A DNA stretch of 64,000 nt from Dyadobacter fermentans (GTDB lineage Bacteria; Bacteroidota; Bacteroidia; Cytophagales; Spirosomataceae): NCBI RefSeq assembly GCF_019924045.1, contig NZ_JAHXBN010000017.1, positions 124,001-188,000 of the forward strand, read 5' to 3'. Below are positions 35,560 through 44,047 of this stretch, piece after piece. Position 1 is the first letter of the stretch, and each line of letters starts with the position of its first letter. The translations under genes were made by a program, and so were the position numbers. The notes under the pieces were generated by a model, which did no database searches, was not told the DNA's origin, and worked only from the letters and a program-made list of their open reading frames with translations.

Positions 35560-37092
35560 ATGAAAATCAAATATTCAATACTATCGATTCTGTTGAGTGC
35601 GGCGGCATTCCCGGGGTGCCAGAACCTGACCGAGGACCCGAAAGCGAACCTGACGCCCGGTACCTATTTCAAAACACAGTCGGATCTGGACGGGGCGGTG
35701 TCGGCGATTTACATCCAGTTTGCCCGGGACGGCGCCTGGGGTTTTACCAACCGCAGCACTTCCTATTTCGGTTCCGACGATTTTACCACCGACCCGGGCT
35801 TGAACAAGGAGGATTTTCGCCTTTTCGACCGGCTTAGCGGCGGAAGTGGCAATGGAAGCATGGTGGCGCAATGGCAAGGTCCCTGGCAGGGCATTTACCA
35901 GGCCAACAATGTGATTGCGAACTATGCAAAGGTGAATTCGACAGAGGAACAGAAAAACCAGTCGGCCGGGCAGGCTTACTTCCTGCGTGCATTGGGTTAC
36001 TATTACCTGGTACGCACATTCGGTCCGGTGCCTGTGATCCTCACGCCGATTGATGTAGACGACCGTCCGGACCGCGATCCGATCGAGAAAGTGTATGAAG
36101 CCATTATCGCGGATTTGCAGAAAGCGAAGGAGCTGCTGCCCGTTAAATTCGACAATGCGCCCGGCAAGGCTGATCAAATGGCGGCCCGCTCGCTGCTCGC
36201 TGACGTGTACCTGACGATGACCGGCTGGCCGTTGAACCAAGCCAGCAACTATGCGCAGGCCGCGGCAGAGGCTGATGCGGTGATCAAATCGGGGCAATTC
36301 AATTTGAGCACACCTTATGCACAGGTTTTCACGACCAACAATGGGCCTGAATCCATTTTTGGATTGCAGTACAATGTGAATGGTGGTTTGCCATTGCGGA
36401 GCTCAGGCTCTTCGAGCGTGCCTCTGGACGAAGTCGCTACGAACGGTTCGAGTGGTTGGGATGATTATTATCCTGAAATCAATTTTTACAAAAAGGCCCC
36501 GAAATGCAAGCGTACCGACGAGACCTTCTACACGACATTGAAACTGCGCCAGCCGGATGGCAAGACGTTCAAACTCGTGCCGTGGGATTCGCCGGAAACG
36601 CATGCGCGGCATCCGTACTACAAGAAATTCCGCGCCGGATTGAATGGCGACGGCGTTTCGGAAACGGAGACGGCCATTAATTCGATTAATCCAAGTACCA
36701 ATAAAGTGTACGACATTATTCGCTACCCGCTTGTGCTGCTCGCGTATGCAGAAGCGTCGGCGATGTCGGGCGGCGGGCCTACCGCTGCAAGCTACGCGGC
36801 GATTAACGAGGTACGGAAGCGGGCCGGCCTACCCAACCTCACGCCTGGACTTTCGGCCAATGCATTCCGTGATTCGGTCGTGTATGAGCGTGCGTACGAG
36901 TTTGCGGGAGAGTTTGGTGTGCGCTGGTTCGACATTGTACGGCTGCAACTTCTGCCCAAAATCGTAGCCGAGCGCAGCCCTGAAGAGAACCCGATTCCGG
37001 CCAACACCAACTTCGCACAGAAATACCTCGCACCGATCCCGGTCAACGAGATGGCGCGGAATCCGAAGTGGAAACAGAATGAGGGGTATTGA
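35560..37092 (+). CDS. SusD/RagB outer membrane lipoprotein
   Basis: 510 residues from ATG 35560; an in-frame ATG at 35539 would add seven residues. The signal ends 'AFPGCQN' (lipobox). TPR-like SusD helices are visible: 'YFKTQSDLDGAVSAIYIQF', 'WQGIYQANNVIANY', 'QAYFLRALGYYYLVRTFGPVPVI', 'DRDPIEKVYEAIIADLQKAKELLP' and 'AINEVRKRAGLPNL'. It forms the lid of the SusC transporter encoded 28 nt upstream. Its last codons overlap the start of the SGNH hydrolase gene. Confidence 0.93.
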   Translation: MKIKYSILSILLSAAAFPGCQNLTEDPKANLTPGTYFKTQSDLDGAVSAIYIQFARDGAWGFTNRSTSYFGSDDFTTDPGLNKEDFRLFDRLSGGSGNGSMVAQWQGPWQGIYQANNVIANYAKVNSTEEQKNQSAGQAYFLRALGYYYLVRTFGPVPVILTPIDVDDRPDRDPIEKVYEAIIADLQKAKELLPVKFDNAPGKADQMAARSLLADVYLTMTGWPLNQASNYAQAAAEADAVIKSGQFNLSTPYAQVFTTNNGPESIFGLQYNVNGGLPLRSSGSSSVPLDEVATNGSSGWDDYYPEINFYKKAPKCKRTDETFYTTLKLRQPDGKTFKLVPWDSPETHARHPYYKKFRAGLNGDGVSETETAINSINPSTNKVYDIIRYPLVLLAYAEASAMSGGGPTAASYAAINEVRKRAGLPNLTPGLSANAFRDSVVYERAYEFAGEFGVRWFDIVRLQLLPKIVAERSPEENPIPANTNFAQKYLAPIPVNEMARNPKWKQNEGY

Positions 37093-39112
37093 TCAGAGAA
37101 AGAATCAAGGTAACCGCACGTTGGTGTTTAAAATCATCAGCGTGGCGGTTCCTTTTTGTGTGTTGACTCTGTTGGAATGCGGCTTGCGGCTGTTTCATTA
37201 TGGCCACGACCTCAGTCTTTTTATAGCATATCCGAACAACAAAAATTACCTATACCTGAACCCTGATGCGTCCAAACGATACTTCATCAATCAGAAGAAT
37301 GCGACAACCGGTAACGTGGAGCCTTTTCAAAAAAAGAAGGCACCGGGTACCCGTCGCATTTTCGTTTTGGGCGAGTCGACGACCATTGGCTATCCCTATT
37401 TTCATAACGGTTCTTTCCATCGCTGGCTGCAATATCGCCTCACGCACACCTTTCCCGACCAGCATTTCGAGATCATCAATCTGGCCCTGACGGCCGTTAA
37501 TTCCTACACGGTGCTCGGCTTTGCACGCGAGCTGGTTGATTACGAACCCGATGCAGTTTTGATTTACGCCGGTCACAATGAATATTATGGCGCGATGGGC
37601 GTGGGCTCTACCGAGCAATTGGGCGGAACTCCTGCTTTGGTGAATGCTTTGCTGCGCTTGCGCTCTTTCAAAATTATGCAGCTGGCCGCTGATTGTTATC
37701 AAAAAGCATTGGCATTAGGAGCGCGCGGCAAGCCTGAAAATGACGGCACGCGTATGCAGAGGATGGTAGCGGCGCAACAGATTCCTTACCAATCGGAGTT
37801 GTATGAAAGAGGGGTAGAGCAATTCCGGGCAAACCTGGGTGAAGTGCTGGATATTTTTGCGCGGCAAAATGTGCCTGTTTTTATGGGTAACCTCATTAGC
37901 AATGAGCGGGACCTCAAACCTTTCGTGAGCTTCCCGGTCGACAGTACGCGTTTTCAAGGATTCGTCCGCAACTATCAAATGGCGCTGGATTTTTTGCAAA
38001 AAGCGGATAACGCGCAGGCATATGGTTATTTCAAAAAAGCTGACCAAAACTACGGAGCACATGCGCTTTGCCACTACTACCTTGGCCAGCTCGAATCGGC
38101 CCGGGGTGATGCTACGGCGGCACGCGGACATTTTTCAAAGGCGCGGGACCTGGACGGGCTGCGTTTTCGGGCACCGGAAAAATTCAATCAAATTATCGGG
38201 CAGCTTGCCGATAAGCACTCCAATGTGCACTTGGTAGACGTCAAGCGTGCGTTTGAAACAGCCTCGCCGAACGGTATTATCGGAAAGGACTTGATCCTCG
38301 AACACGTTCATCCTGATCTGAAAGGCTATGCACTTATGTCGGATGCATTTTATGAAGCACTGAAAGAGGCGAAGTTCATCAGTCCGGCACCGGGTTCGGA
38401 AATGTCTTTGGCCCGACTACGGAAGGAAATGCCGGTACCGTCGATTGATTCGCTGGCAGGCGTTTATAAGGTGGCTAATCTGAAAAGCAGCTGGCCATTC
38501 AATGCCGCTTTGGACCGGGATTCGGTCAAGACGGAAACCTTTGAAGAGCGCGTCGCTTTCGACCTGGCTTACCGGCGCGTTTCCTGGGAAAACGCGATGG
38601 ATCAGGCCTATAATCACTATATCGAAAGTAAGAACTATCGCGAGGCAAGGGAAATAGTAGAGGCATTGATTCTGGAACATCCGGCAGATGCCGCATTGTA
38701 TTCCCAATCGGCCATGCTGAGCGGCCAGTTGGGCGATGAGCGAAATGCATTATTCAGTTTTCAAAAGGCATTCGGCATGGCACCGTCATTCGAGACAGCC
38801 CGCTATCTTTTCGTATTATTCCTGAAAATGGATGAGCCGGAAAAAGCCGTTCCCTACCTCGACTATGCGATTGGGAACAACACATCGGGCCTTAACCTCA
38901 CGCCCGTGCGCACGCTTGCGCAGGAGGTGGTTGCATTACGTTCCAGTCTTTCAACGGACTCCACCAACATTTCTATTTTAAACCGTATCGCTTCGGCCTA
39001 TTATAAGATGGACAACCGGGACGGGGCGTTGTTGTATGCGCGGAAGGTGTTGAAGTTGAATGCAAAAGATGCGGTGGCGTTGAGGATGGTCAGAGAGCTC
39101 ATCGGGCATTGA
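37079..39112 (+). CDS. SGNH/GDSL hydrolase with C-terminal TPR repeats
   Basis: 677 residues. One N-terminal membrane helix (about 16-36). An SGNH domain with Ser100 in 'IFVLGESTTIGYP', an Asn-containing block 'IYAGHNEYYG' and a His block 'LEHVHPDLKGY'. TPR-like helices lie both inside ('AQAYGYFKKADQNYGAHALCHYYLGQLE') and after it ('MDNRDGALLYARKVLKLNAKDAVALRMV'). It is probably a membrane-anchored esterase or deacetylase on glycans. Its ATG at 37079 overlaps the SusD stop by 14 nt, so it belongs to the same operon and may act on the imported ligand. Confidence 0.82.
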   Translation: MRGIDQRKNQGNRTLVFKIISVAVPFCVLTLLECGLRLFHYGHDLSLFIAYPNNKNYLYLNPDASKRYFINQKNATTGNVEPFQKKKAPGTRRIFVLGESTTIGYPYFHNGSFHRWLQYRLTHTFPDQHFEIINLALTAVNSYTVLGFARELVDYEPDAVLIYAGHNEYYGAMGVGSTEQLGGTPALVNALLRLRSFKIMQLAADCYQKALALGARGKPENDGTRMQRMVAAQQIPYQSELYERGVEQFRANLGEVLDIFARQNVPVFMGNLISNERDLKPFVSFPVDSTRFQGFVRNYQMALDFLQKADNAQAYGYFKKADQNYGAHALCHYYLGQLESARGDATAARGHFSKARDLDGLRFRAPEKFNQIIGQLADKHSNVHLVDVKRAFETASPNGIIGKDLILEHVHPDLKGYALMSDAFYEALKEAKFISPAPGSEMSLARLRKEMPVPSIDSLAGVYKVANLKSSWPFNAALDRDSVKTETFEERVAFDLAYRRVSWENAMDQAYNHYIESKNYREAREIVEALILEHPADAALYSQSAMLSGQLGDERNALFSFQKAFGMAPSFETARYLFVLFLKMDEPEKAVPYLDYAIGNNTSGLNLTPVRTLAQEVVALRSSLSTDSTNISILNRIASAYYKMDNRDGALLYARKVLKLNAKDAVALRMVRELIGH

Positions 39113-39121
39113 TAAATTGCA

Positions 39122-39616
39122 TTAAAATATTTCGAGCGAGTTGAAATAGTCGTCGGCATTTAAGTCCCACTCAAAAGTGATAATGCCGACAATCTGCGTA
39201 TAATCTTCAAATTCAATGGCAGTTGAGTTGTGCCTGAATTCGTTTGACGGAGATTCTTGGAACCAACGATTGAACAGCCGCCTGCGGCCACGTTCTTTTT
39301 TATCTAAGTTATCACAAACATATACAATCGGTCCCTGATGCTCGCTTATGAATTTGAGAATGAGATGTATGATAGTGTATTTAACCCGCTGATCAGGAAT
39401 CTGAATTTTCTCTTCATGATGGAAAGACACTTCGAACGTGTTTTTGCAGGGAGCACAATCAATTTGAAAAAGATAATGCGCAGGCGTGAACCTGACAAAA
39501 TAACGATGGCCGTGTGTGGTGTCAAAAAAATACTGGTGTGAACCTGATATCTCTTGACTTGGAAAAACCGGGTAATGTTCAAGCAAAGTCTTTAGGTTTA
39601 TTTTTGGTAGAATCAA
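39122..39616 (-). CDS. Uncharacterised protein, DUF6169-like
   Basis: 164 residues. 'GPIVYVCDNLDKKERGRRRLFNRWF' resembles the core of DUF6169 as I remember it, and the overall size fits; the assignment is tentative. Function unknown. There is no Met in the entire frame apart from the initiating residue, and the best start is TTG at 39616, inside the preceding 46-codon gene. This suggests translational coupling. The locus is more AT-rich than its surroundings, hinting at acquired DNA. Confidence 0.6.
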   Translation of the reverse strand: MILPKINLKTLLEHYPVFPSQEISGSHQYFFDTTHGHRYFVRFTPAHYLFQIDCAPCKNTFEVSFHHEEKIQIPDQRVKYTIIHLILKFISEHQGPIVYVCDNLDKKERGRRRLFNRWFQESPSNEFRHNSTAIEFEDYTQIVGIITFEWDLNADDYFNSLEIF

Positions 39617-39719
39617 GCATTTCTCCTGCCTGAACCTTCCGGGCCCATTCCTGTTTTTCAGCTTGGGCTTTTTTCCATGTTTCAGGCATTGGTTTGTTTA
39701 TTTTAATGTGCTTTTCCAT
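39579..39719 (-). CDS. Small 46-residue protein overlapping the DUF6169-like gene
   Basis: ATG at 39719 to TGA at 39579. The peptide starts MEKHIKINKPMPETWKKAQA and continues with charged, helical sequence ('EKQEWARKVQAGEMLDST'). It overlaps the following gene by 38 nt in another frame. Lys/Glu-rich composition and clean codon reading argue that it is real. The two-gene arrangement with an overlapping larger partner resembles small antitoxin-like pairs, but nothing else supports that. Confidence 0.5.
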   Translation of the reverse strand: MEKHIKINKPMPETWKKAQAEKQEWARKVQAGEMLDSTKNKPKDFA

Positions 39720-39838
39720 TGTATGTAAATGTTTGGAACGTTGGTTGGTTGGGTTGAAAACATTCTTGAAGATAGGAAGATTTCAGGTGCGATATGAATT
39801 TGATGTCCGAAGAGTATAGCTGAACAATCAAACGGTAG

Positions 39839-40543
39839 TCAACCAACCACCCGCATCACCTCCTCCTTATAATTCCTCCCGATCGGGATCTGATAACTCC
39901 CCCAGATGATCCGGTTGCGCTCAATGCGCCTTATTTTATCGATCGCCACGATAAACGACTTGTGCACGCGCAGGAAGCGGGCGGGCGGGAAGATATCGAG
40001 CATGGCTTTAACGGAGCCTTTGATGACGACTTTACCGGTGCCGGTGTGGATGATGGCGTAGTCTTTCAGGCCCTGGATGTGGGAGATATCGTCGAATGCG
40101 AGGCGAACACGCTGGACGCCGCTTTTCACAAATATAAAGTCCGGTTTCTCTTCCGATAAGTTCTGTTCGAGGTTCGTATTCTGTTCTTTGAGTTGCAGGA
40201 AATCGCGCACTTTTTCAAGTGCGTGCTGGAAACGGGGAAATGAAATAGGTTTTAAAAGAAAATCAATGACGCCCAGCTCGTAGCCTTCAAAGGCGTAGTC
40301 GCGGTAGGCGGTGGTGAAAACGGTGACGGGTGGCTGAGGGAGCGATTTCAGGAAGTCGATGCCGTTTATTTCAGGCATTTCAATATCCAGAAACATCACG
40401 TCGGGCTCGTGCATTTGCAGATACGCGTGCGCGTCGCTGGCGTTGCTGAACTGGGTCGCGCCTGTAATGCCCGATTGGAACAGGTATTCTTCCAGTATTT
40501 CTCTCGCGAGAGGCTCATCGTCGATGATCACGCATTGCAGCAT
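39839..40543 (-). CDS. LytTR-family response regulator
   Basis: 234 residues. Receiver domain with D8/D9 and phospho-acceptor D53 ('VMFLDIEMPEINGIDFL'), then a LytTR DNA-binding domain (about 135-234, 'FIFVKSGVQRVRLAFDDISHIQGLKDYAIIHT', 'FLRVHKSFIVAIDKI'). It is the cognate partner of the LytS-type kinase at 41679-42755. It is the last gene of that operon, separated from the kinase by two small secreted proteins. Target sites are not obvious. Confidence 0.93.
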   Translation of the reverse strand: MLQCVIIDDEPLAREILEEYLFQSGITGATQFSNASDAHAYLQMHEPDVMFLDIEMPEINGIDFLKSLPQPPVTVFTTAYRDYAFEGYELGVIDFLLKPISFPRFQHALEKVRDFLQLKEQNTNLEQNLSEEKPDFIFVKSGVQRVRLAFDDISHIQGLKDYAIIHTGTGKVVIKGSVKAMLDIFPPARFLRVHKSFIVAIDKIRRIERNRIIWGSYQIPIGRNYKEEVMRVVG

Positions 40544-40567
40544 ACGTCATGTTTTTTGTCCGCAGAA

Positions 40568-41104
40568 TCAGTTGCTAACCCGGTCGGAGACCCGGTTGGA
40601 GGGCCGGTTGGAAACCCGGTTAAAGGTGTAGCTGAGGTAATCGCCGCCAACCATGAGTTTTTTGGAACCGTCCAGTATAAATAACACATTTTCGTCGCCT
40701 TTCAACAGGAAGATCGATTTTTCGGGCTGGTCGGGATCGAGTTGGATCACCATGGCATCCGGGTTTTCGAAGGTGCCTTTCACGAGGGCCCATTGGCCGG
40801 TTCGCGGTTTGTCGCGGAAAAGCGAGCCGTCCCACTGGTAGGTGGTCGGCTTTTGGGTTAGCGGGTCCTGGTAGAATGTAAATCCCCATTTCAGTTTTTC
40901 GCAATTGGGCTGAACGGAAATATGCATCACGGCCGCCATCGGCTGGCAGGGTACACGGCCATGGAATACGCCCCACACGTTCGGCCCCTCGGCAATGGGA
41001 TTACGGGTGGTCGTTTGGGAAGGTACATTAGCAGGCATCACGGATTGTGCCGCCACATTTTGTAGCATTGTGATGCAGGCAGCGAGAAGAAATAACGTTT
41101 TCAT
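40568..41104 (-). CDS. Secreted NlpE-like protein, paralogue 2
   Basis: 178 residues from ATG 41104; the ORF continues upstream, but the signal peptide MKTLFLLAACITMLQNVAAQ starts here. The mature part has 'GRVPCQPMAAVMHISVQPNCEKLKWGFTFYQDP', a Cys pair spacing and 'Y/F.DP' step also present in the neighbouring paralogue, and 'KGDENVLFILDGSKKLMVGGDYLSYTFNR'. It resembles NlpE/META-like small beta-barrels; this is a fold-level impression. The C-terminus is a run of NRVS/NRPS repeats coded by 12-bp units (40571-40622). It lies between kinase and regulator and may be the sensed or controlled component. Confidence 0.65.
   Translation of the reverse strand: MKTLFLLAACITMLQNVAAQSVMPANVPSQTTTRNPIAEGPNVWGVFHGRVPCQPMAAVMHISVQPNCEKLKWGFTFYQDPLTQKPTTYQWDGSLFRDKPRTGQWALVKGTFENPDAMVIQLDPDQPEKSIFLLKGDENVLFILDGSKKLMVGGDYLSYTFNRVSNRPSNRVSDRVSN
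40571..40622 (-). repeat. 12-bp in-frame tandem repeat at the 3' end of paralogue 2
   Basis: About four units based on CCGGTTGGAAAC (plus strand) give the repeated tetrapeptide N-R-(V/P)-(S/F) at the C-terminus. The unit length is a multiple of three, so copy-number change would keep the frame. Confidence 0.65.
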
Positions 41105-41120
41105 GGCTAATGGACGGTTG

Positions 41121-41666
41121 TTACAGATTAGCGTTCTGTTTGTTGAAAGTATAACTGAAACCCGCATTGCCGATCATTAAATGACCTTGCGTATCCAATA
41201 AATGCAGCATACGATCGGTCATCTGCAAAAGGGTAATAGCACCTTCCGACGTGGTGGGATGCAAGGTGAAAATCTGCTTGCCCGGCGTCTGGCCGCTGTT
41301 TTTGGAGATAACCCATTTCCCCGAGATCTCCTTGGTGAGCCCATCGTTCATAAAACCCTGCGTGCCGGGTTTCGTCATCCCGTAGGTGTATTGCAGTTTG
41401 AAATCGTCTCGGCCGAGGTTGCGCGGGTCGCGGCGGAGCGTGAGGCGCCATTTGATCATTTCGCAATCGAGGTTGCCCGGGATTGCCAACAAGTGTCTGG
41501 GGACGGCATCACACGGGGTGGCTGCTACAAATACCTCCGGCTCGGGTGAGACTATGTATGTGGGCGTCACCCAGCCGAGTGCGGCCCAGCCTGATGTGGC
41601 CCAGCCTGATGCGGCCCAGCCGAGTGCGGTGCAACCAGTAAGTAGTAAAAGCGAAAACCTTTTCAT
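41121..41666 (-). CDS. Secreted NlpE-like protein, paralogue 1
   Basis: 181 residues. 'LLLLTGC' is an acceptable lipobox (Cys12), so it may be a lipoprotein. A Gly-Trp-Ala repeat region (residues about 15-33) coded by 15-bp units follows. The mature part parallels paralogue 2: 'ATPCDAVPRHLLAIPGNLDCEMIKWRLTLRRDP', then 'DRMLHLLDTQGHLMIGNAGFSYTFN'. It starts 12 nt after the kinase stop, and its stop is 16 nt before paralogue 2. Function unknown; likely linked to envelope sensing by the flanking kinase/regulator. Confidence 0.65.
   Translation of the reverse strand: MKRFSLLLLTGCTALGWAASGWATSGWAALGWVTPTYIVSPEPEVFVAATPCDAVPRHLLAIPGNLDCEMIKWRLTLRRDPRNLGRDDFKLQYTYGMTKPGTQGFMNDGLTKEISGKWVISKNSGQTPGKQIFTLHPTTSEGAITLLQMTDRMLHLLDTQGHLMIGNAGFSYTFNKQNANL
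41565..41633 (-). repeat. 15-bp in-frame tandem repeat near the 5' end of paralogue 1
   Basis: Roughly four units related to GCGGCCCAGCCTGAT (plus strand) code for GWAAS/GWATS/GWAAL/GWVTP right after the putative lipobox. The unit keeps the frame, so linker length could vary between strains. Confidence 0.65.
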
Positions 41667-41678
41667 GACTGTTTTTAG

Positions 41679-42755
41679 TTAAGCATTAGCCAAATTGATT
41701 TCCATAAAAACACTGAAACGCTCCTGTTGATCATCGATCCGCAGGCTGTGACGCGATGGGTACAGCAATTCCAGGCGCTTGCGGAGGTTTGCCAGGCCAA
41801 TGCCCCCCTTACCGTCTTTCGACGTTGTGTTCGATTTGCTGTTTTCAATCGTTACTTCCAGGGCCGAAGGGCCGACGTGGATCTTGCCATGCAGCCAGCC
41901 TCTATCGGATTTACGGCTCACACCGTGCTTGAATGCATTTTCGACCAACGGCAATAGCAGGAGCGGGGCGATTTCCTTGCCGTCGGGATTACCGGCTACT
42001 TCCAGTGAAATGTCGGGATTGTTGTCGTAACGGATTCTTTCAAGTTCAATGTAGTTGTGCAGATAGCTGATCTCCTTGTCGAGGGAAACCGTACCGTCGT
42101 CGCTGTCGTAAAGCATGTACTCCATCATTTCGGATAGTTTCAGTACCACTTCCGGTGCCAGGTCCGATTTCTTTAAGGTCAATGCGTACAAGTTGTTGAG
42201 GATATTGAAAAGAAAATGGGGGTTCACCTGCGAACGGAGGAAATTGACTTCTGCATTCAGCTTTTCTACCACGATCTTTTGCAGGATACTCTGCTGCTCG
42301 TACCAATCGATGCTTAGTTTGAGGGCGACCATGAGTGCCAGGTACCAGAGCGTGCTGAAAAAATTATAGGAAAGTGCTTCTACAATATTGCTGTTCCGCA
42401 TGGGGCCGATCACGTACCCGTACAGGTAGTAATCAAAGAAAGATTGAATGAAGAGGTACCCGAGGATCGACAGCAGCACCATCCCGAAATACTGACCGTA
42501 CCTTTTCCTTGAAAGGTATTTGGGTAAAAAGTAATGCAGATTCAGATATGCAATCACGATCAGCAGGATCACGCGGGCAGTCACGCAGATCGCGAAATAG
42601 TTGAGACTTGCCTTGAAAATCAGGTAGCGCTTTTCATACAGAAAAAAGCCCGTCACCAGCAGCCAGTAGCAGGCATGCACCAGCGCATATTTGACCGAAA
42701 CCGTTCGGTTTGAGAAAGGCAGCCGTACTTGCTTTTCCAGGAAGGGCGTTTCCAT
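41679..42755 (-). CDS. LytS-type sensor histidine kinase
   Basis: 358 residues. Four transmembrane helices in the first 145 positions, then a short coiled linker and a His_kinase domain with H180 in 'QVNPHFLFNILNNLY', followed by an HATPase_c-like domain ('PLLLLPLVENAFKHG', 'GIGLANLRKRLELLY'). First gene of an operon: kinase, two secreted proteins, LytTR regulator, all with gaps of 12-24 nt. The sensor region is membrane-embedded with few loops, typical of the family. Confidence 0.92.
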   Translation of the reverse strand: METPFLEKQVRLPFSNRTVSVKYALVHACYWLLVTGFFLYEKRYLIFKASLNYFAICVTARVILLIVIAYLNLHYFLPKYLSRKRYGQYFGMVLLSILGYLFIQSFFDYYLYGYVIGPMRNSNIVEALSYNFFSTLWYLALMVALKLSIDWYEQQSILQKIVVEKLNAEVNFLRSQVNPHFLFNILNNLYALTLKKSDLAPEVVLKLSEMMEYMLYDSDDGTVSLDKEISYLHNYIELERIRYDNNPDISLEVAGNPDGKEIAPLLLLPLVENAFKHGVSRKSDRGWLHGKIHVGPSALEVTIENSKSNTTSKDGKGGIGLANLRKRLELLYPSRHSLRIDDQQERFSVFMEINLANA

Positions 42756-42924
42756 AGGCGCGTTTTGAAATGATGTAGTAAATGAATGGAAAAGATCGCT
42801 GAGGATGAAATTATATCGACCAACGCACGAAAAAGTAAAGGAAAGTAATGGTAACTATGTTTCTTAAATTTCACTAATTTCGAATCCGCTTGTCTGGCCG
42901 TATTGACAGTTTTAATTTACACAC

Positions 42925-43899
42925 ATGCCTTCAAATTTTTGGCGAAGTCCATCTGCGTTGCTCATCTGTTTTTTTCTTGTTGTCGCGGTGCGTTTCAACC
43001 GGAACGATCTGCTGGTAAAGCGCTCGCTGGGAGATGCCGCTTTTTACATCGGAAACGTGCAGTTTCTGCGAGGCGAGCATGTGGAGTTTTACTTGCAAGC
43101 CCCATTTAATGAACGCCTGCTTGTGACGCTTGCAGCATCACAGTTGCCGTTTGATCCGATGACATCCATCAATATCGTTAACGTTATCTTCCTGCTTGCG
43201 GCAATCTGGTTCCTTTACAAGCTACTGGAACATTTCGGGCTGGACGACAGGCTCGTTTGGGCTGGGTTATACCTGTTCGTCCTTTCTTTTCCGACATTTT
43301 ATTACGGTACGATCGGCTATGTCGACTCAGGTGTCCTGCTGATGATATTTGCCGGAACATACGCCATTTATAAAGAAAATCACTGGCTGTTTCTGCTTGC
43401 CGTGGTTTTGGGTACCATTGCGAAGGAAGGGATTGTGCTTTTGATCCCTGTTGCCGTAGCCTATGGATTTACCAAAAAGGATAACCGATGGTACTATTCA
43501 GCTGCCGCAGGATTACTGCTTTACCTGGTAGCATGGGGCCTTGTGAAGAAGTACATCCCCAACGGCCATGGCAACACGCCGGTGCTGTTCTGGCAACCGA
43601 TTACCTGGCGTATTGTCGATAACTTCACCCGCTCGCACGCTTATCTGAGCTCGATCCTGAGTTTTGGTATTCCGGGGGTTTTATGCTGTTATTACCTGTA
43701 TAAATTTGGCGGAGCGATAAAGACTGCCTGGAAAGATGAACTGCCGTTGTGGATGGGAACGGTAGGAGGATATCTGCTTTGGTTTTACACGCTTTTTTCC
43801 GCGCACACCGACGGCCGCTTCTTCTGGGTAGCCTATTGTTTTCCCATCGTTTTGTCTTTGCTGTGGTGGCGCCGTTTCGGGAAACCCCATTATCGTTAA
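42925..43899 (+). CDS. Multi-pass membrane protein of unknown function
   Basis: 324 residues with about eight hydrophobic segments. 'FNRNDLLVKRSLGDAAFYIGNVQF' at the first loop and 'FYYGTIGYVDSGVLLMIFAG' in the middle resemble small GT-C-like or EpsG-like membrane proteins, but no family is certain. Transcribed divergently from the LytS operon across about 170 bp. No partner gene is evident. Confidence 0.65.
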   Translation: MPSNFWRSPSALLICFFLVVAVRFNRNDLLVKRSLGDAAFYIGNVQFLRGEHVEFYLQAPFNERLLVTLAASQLPFDPMTSINIVNVIFLLAAIWFLYKLLEHFGLDDRLVWAGLYLFVLSFPTFYYGTIGYVDSGVLLMIFAGTYAIYKENHWLFLLAVVLGTIAKEGIVLLIPVAVAYGFTKKDNRWYYSAAAGLLLYLVAWGLVKKYIPNGHGNTPVLFWQPITWRIVDNFTRSHAYLSSILSFGIPGVLCCYYLYKFGGAIKTAWKDELPLWMGTVGGYLLWFYTLFSAHTDGRFFWVAYCFPIVLSLLWWRRFGKPHYR

Positions 43900-44047
43900 C
43901 ATCAAGAATAACGCCTTGGCTGCTTGTAATTTGACGAATTATTTCTTAATGTTTTATTCATCCAGGTTGTCTGCAACTGTGGGTTTTTAATTGTAATTTT
44001 AGAGGAATAGTTTATACAAATCTCTCAACTCAACCCAACAAAACCAA

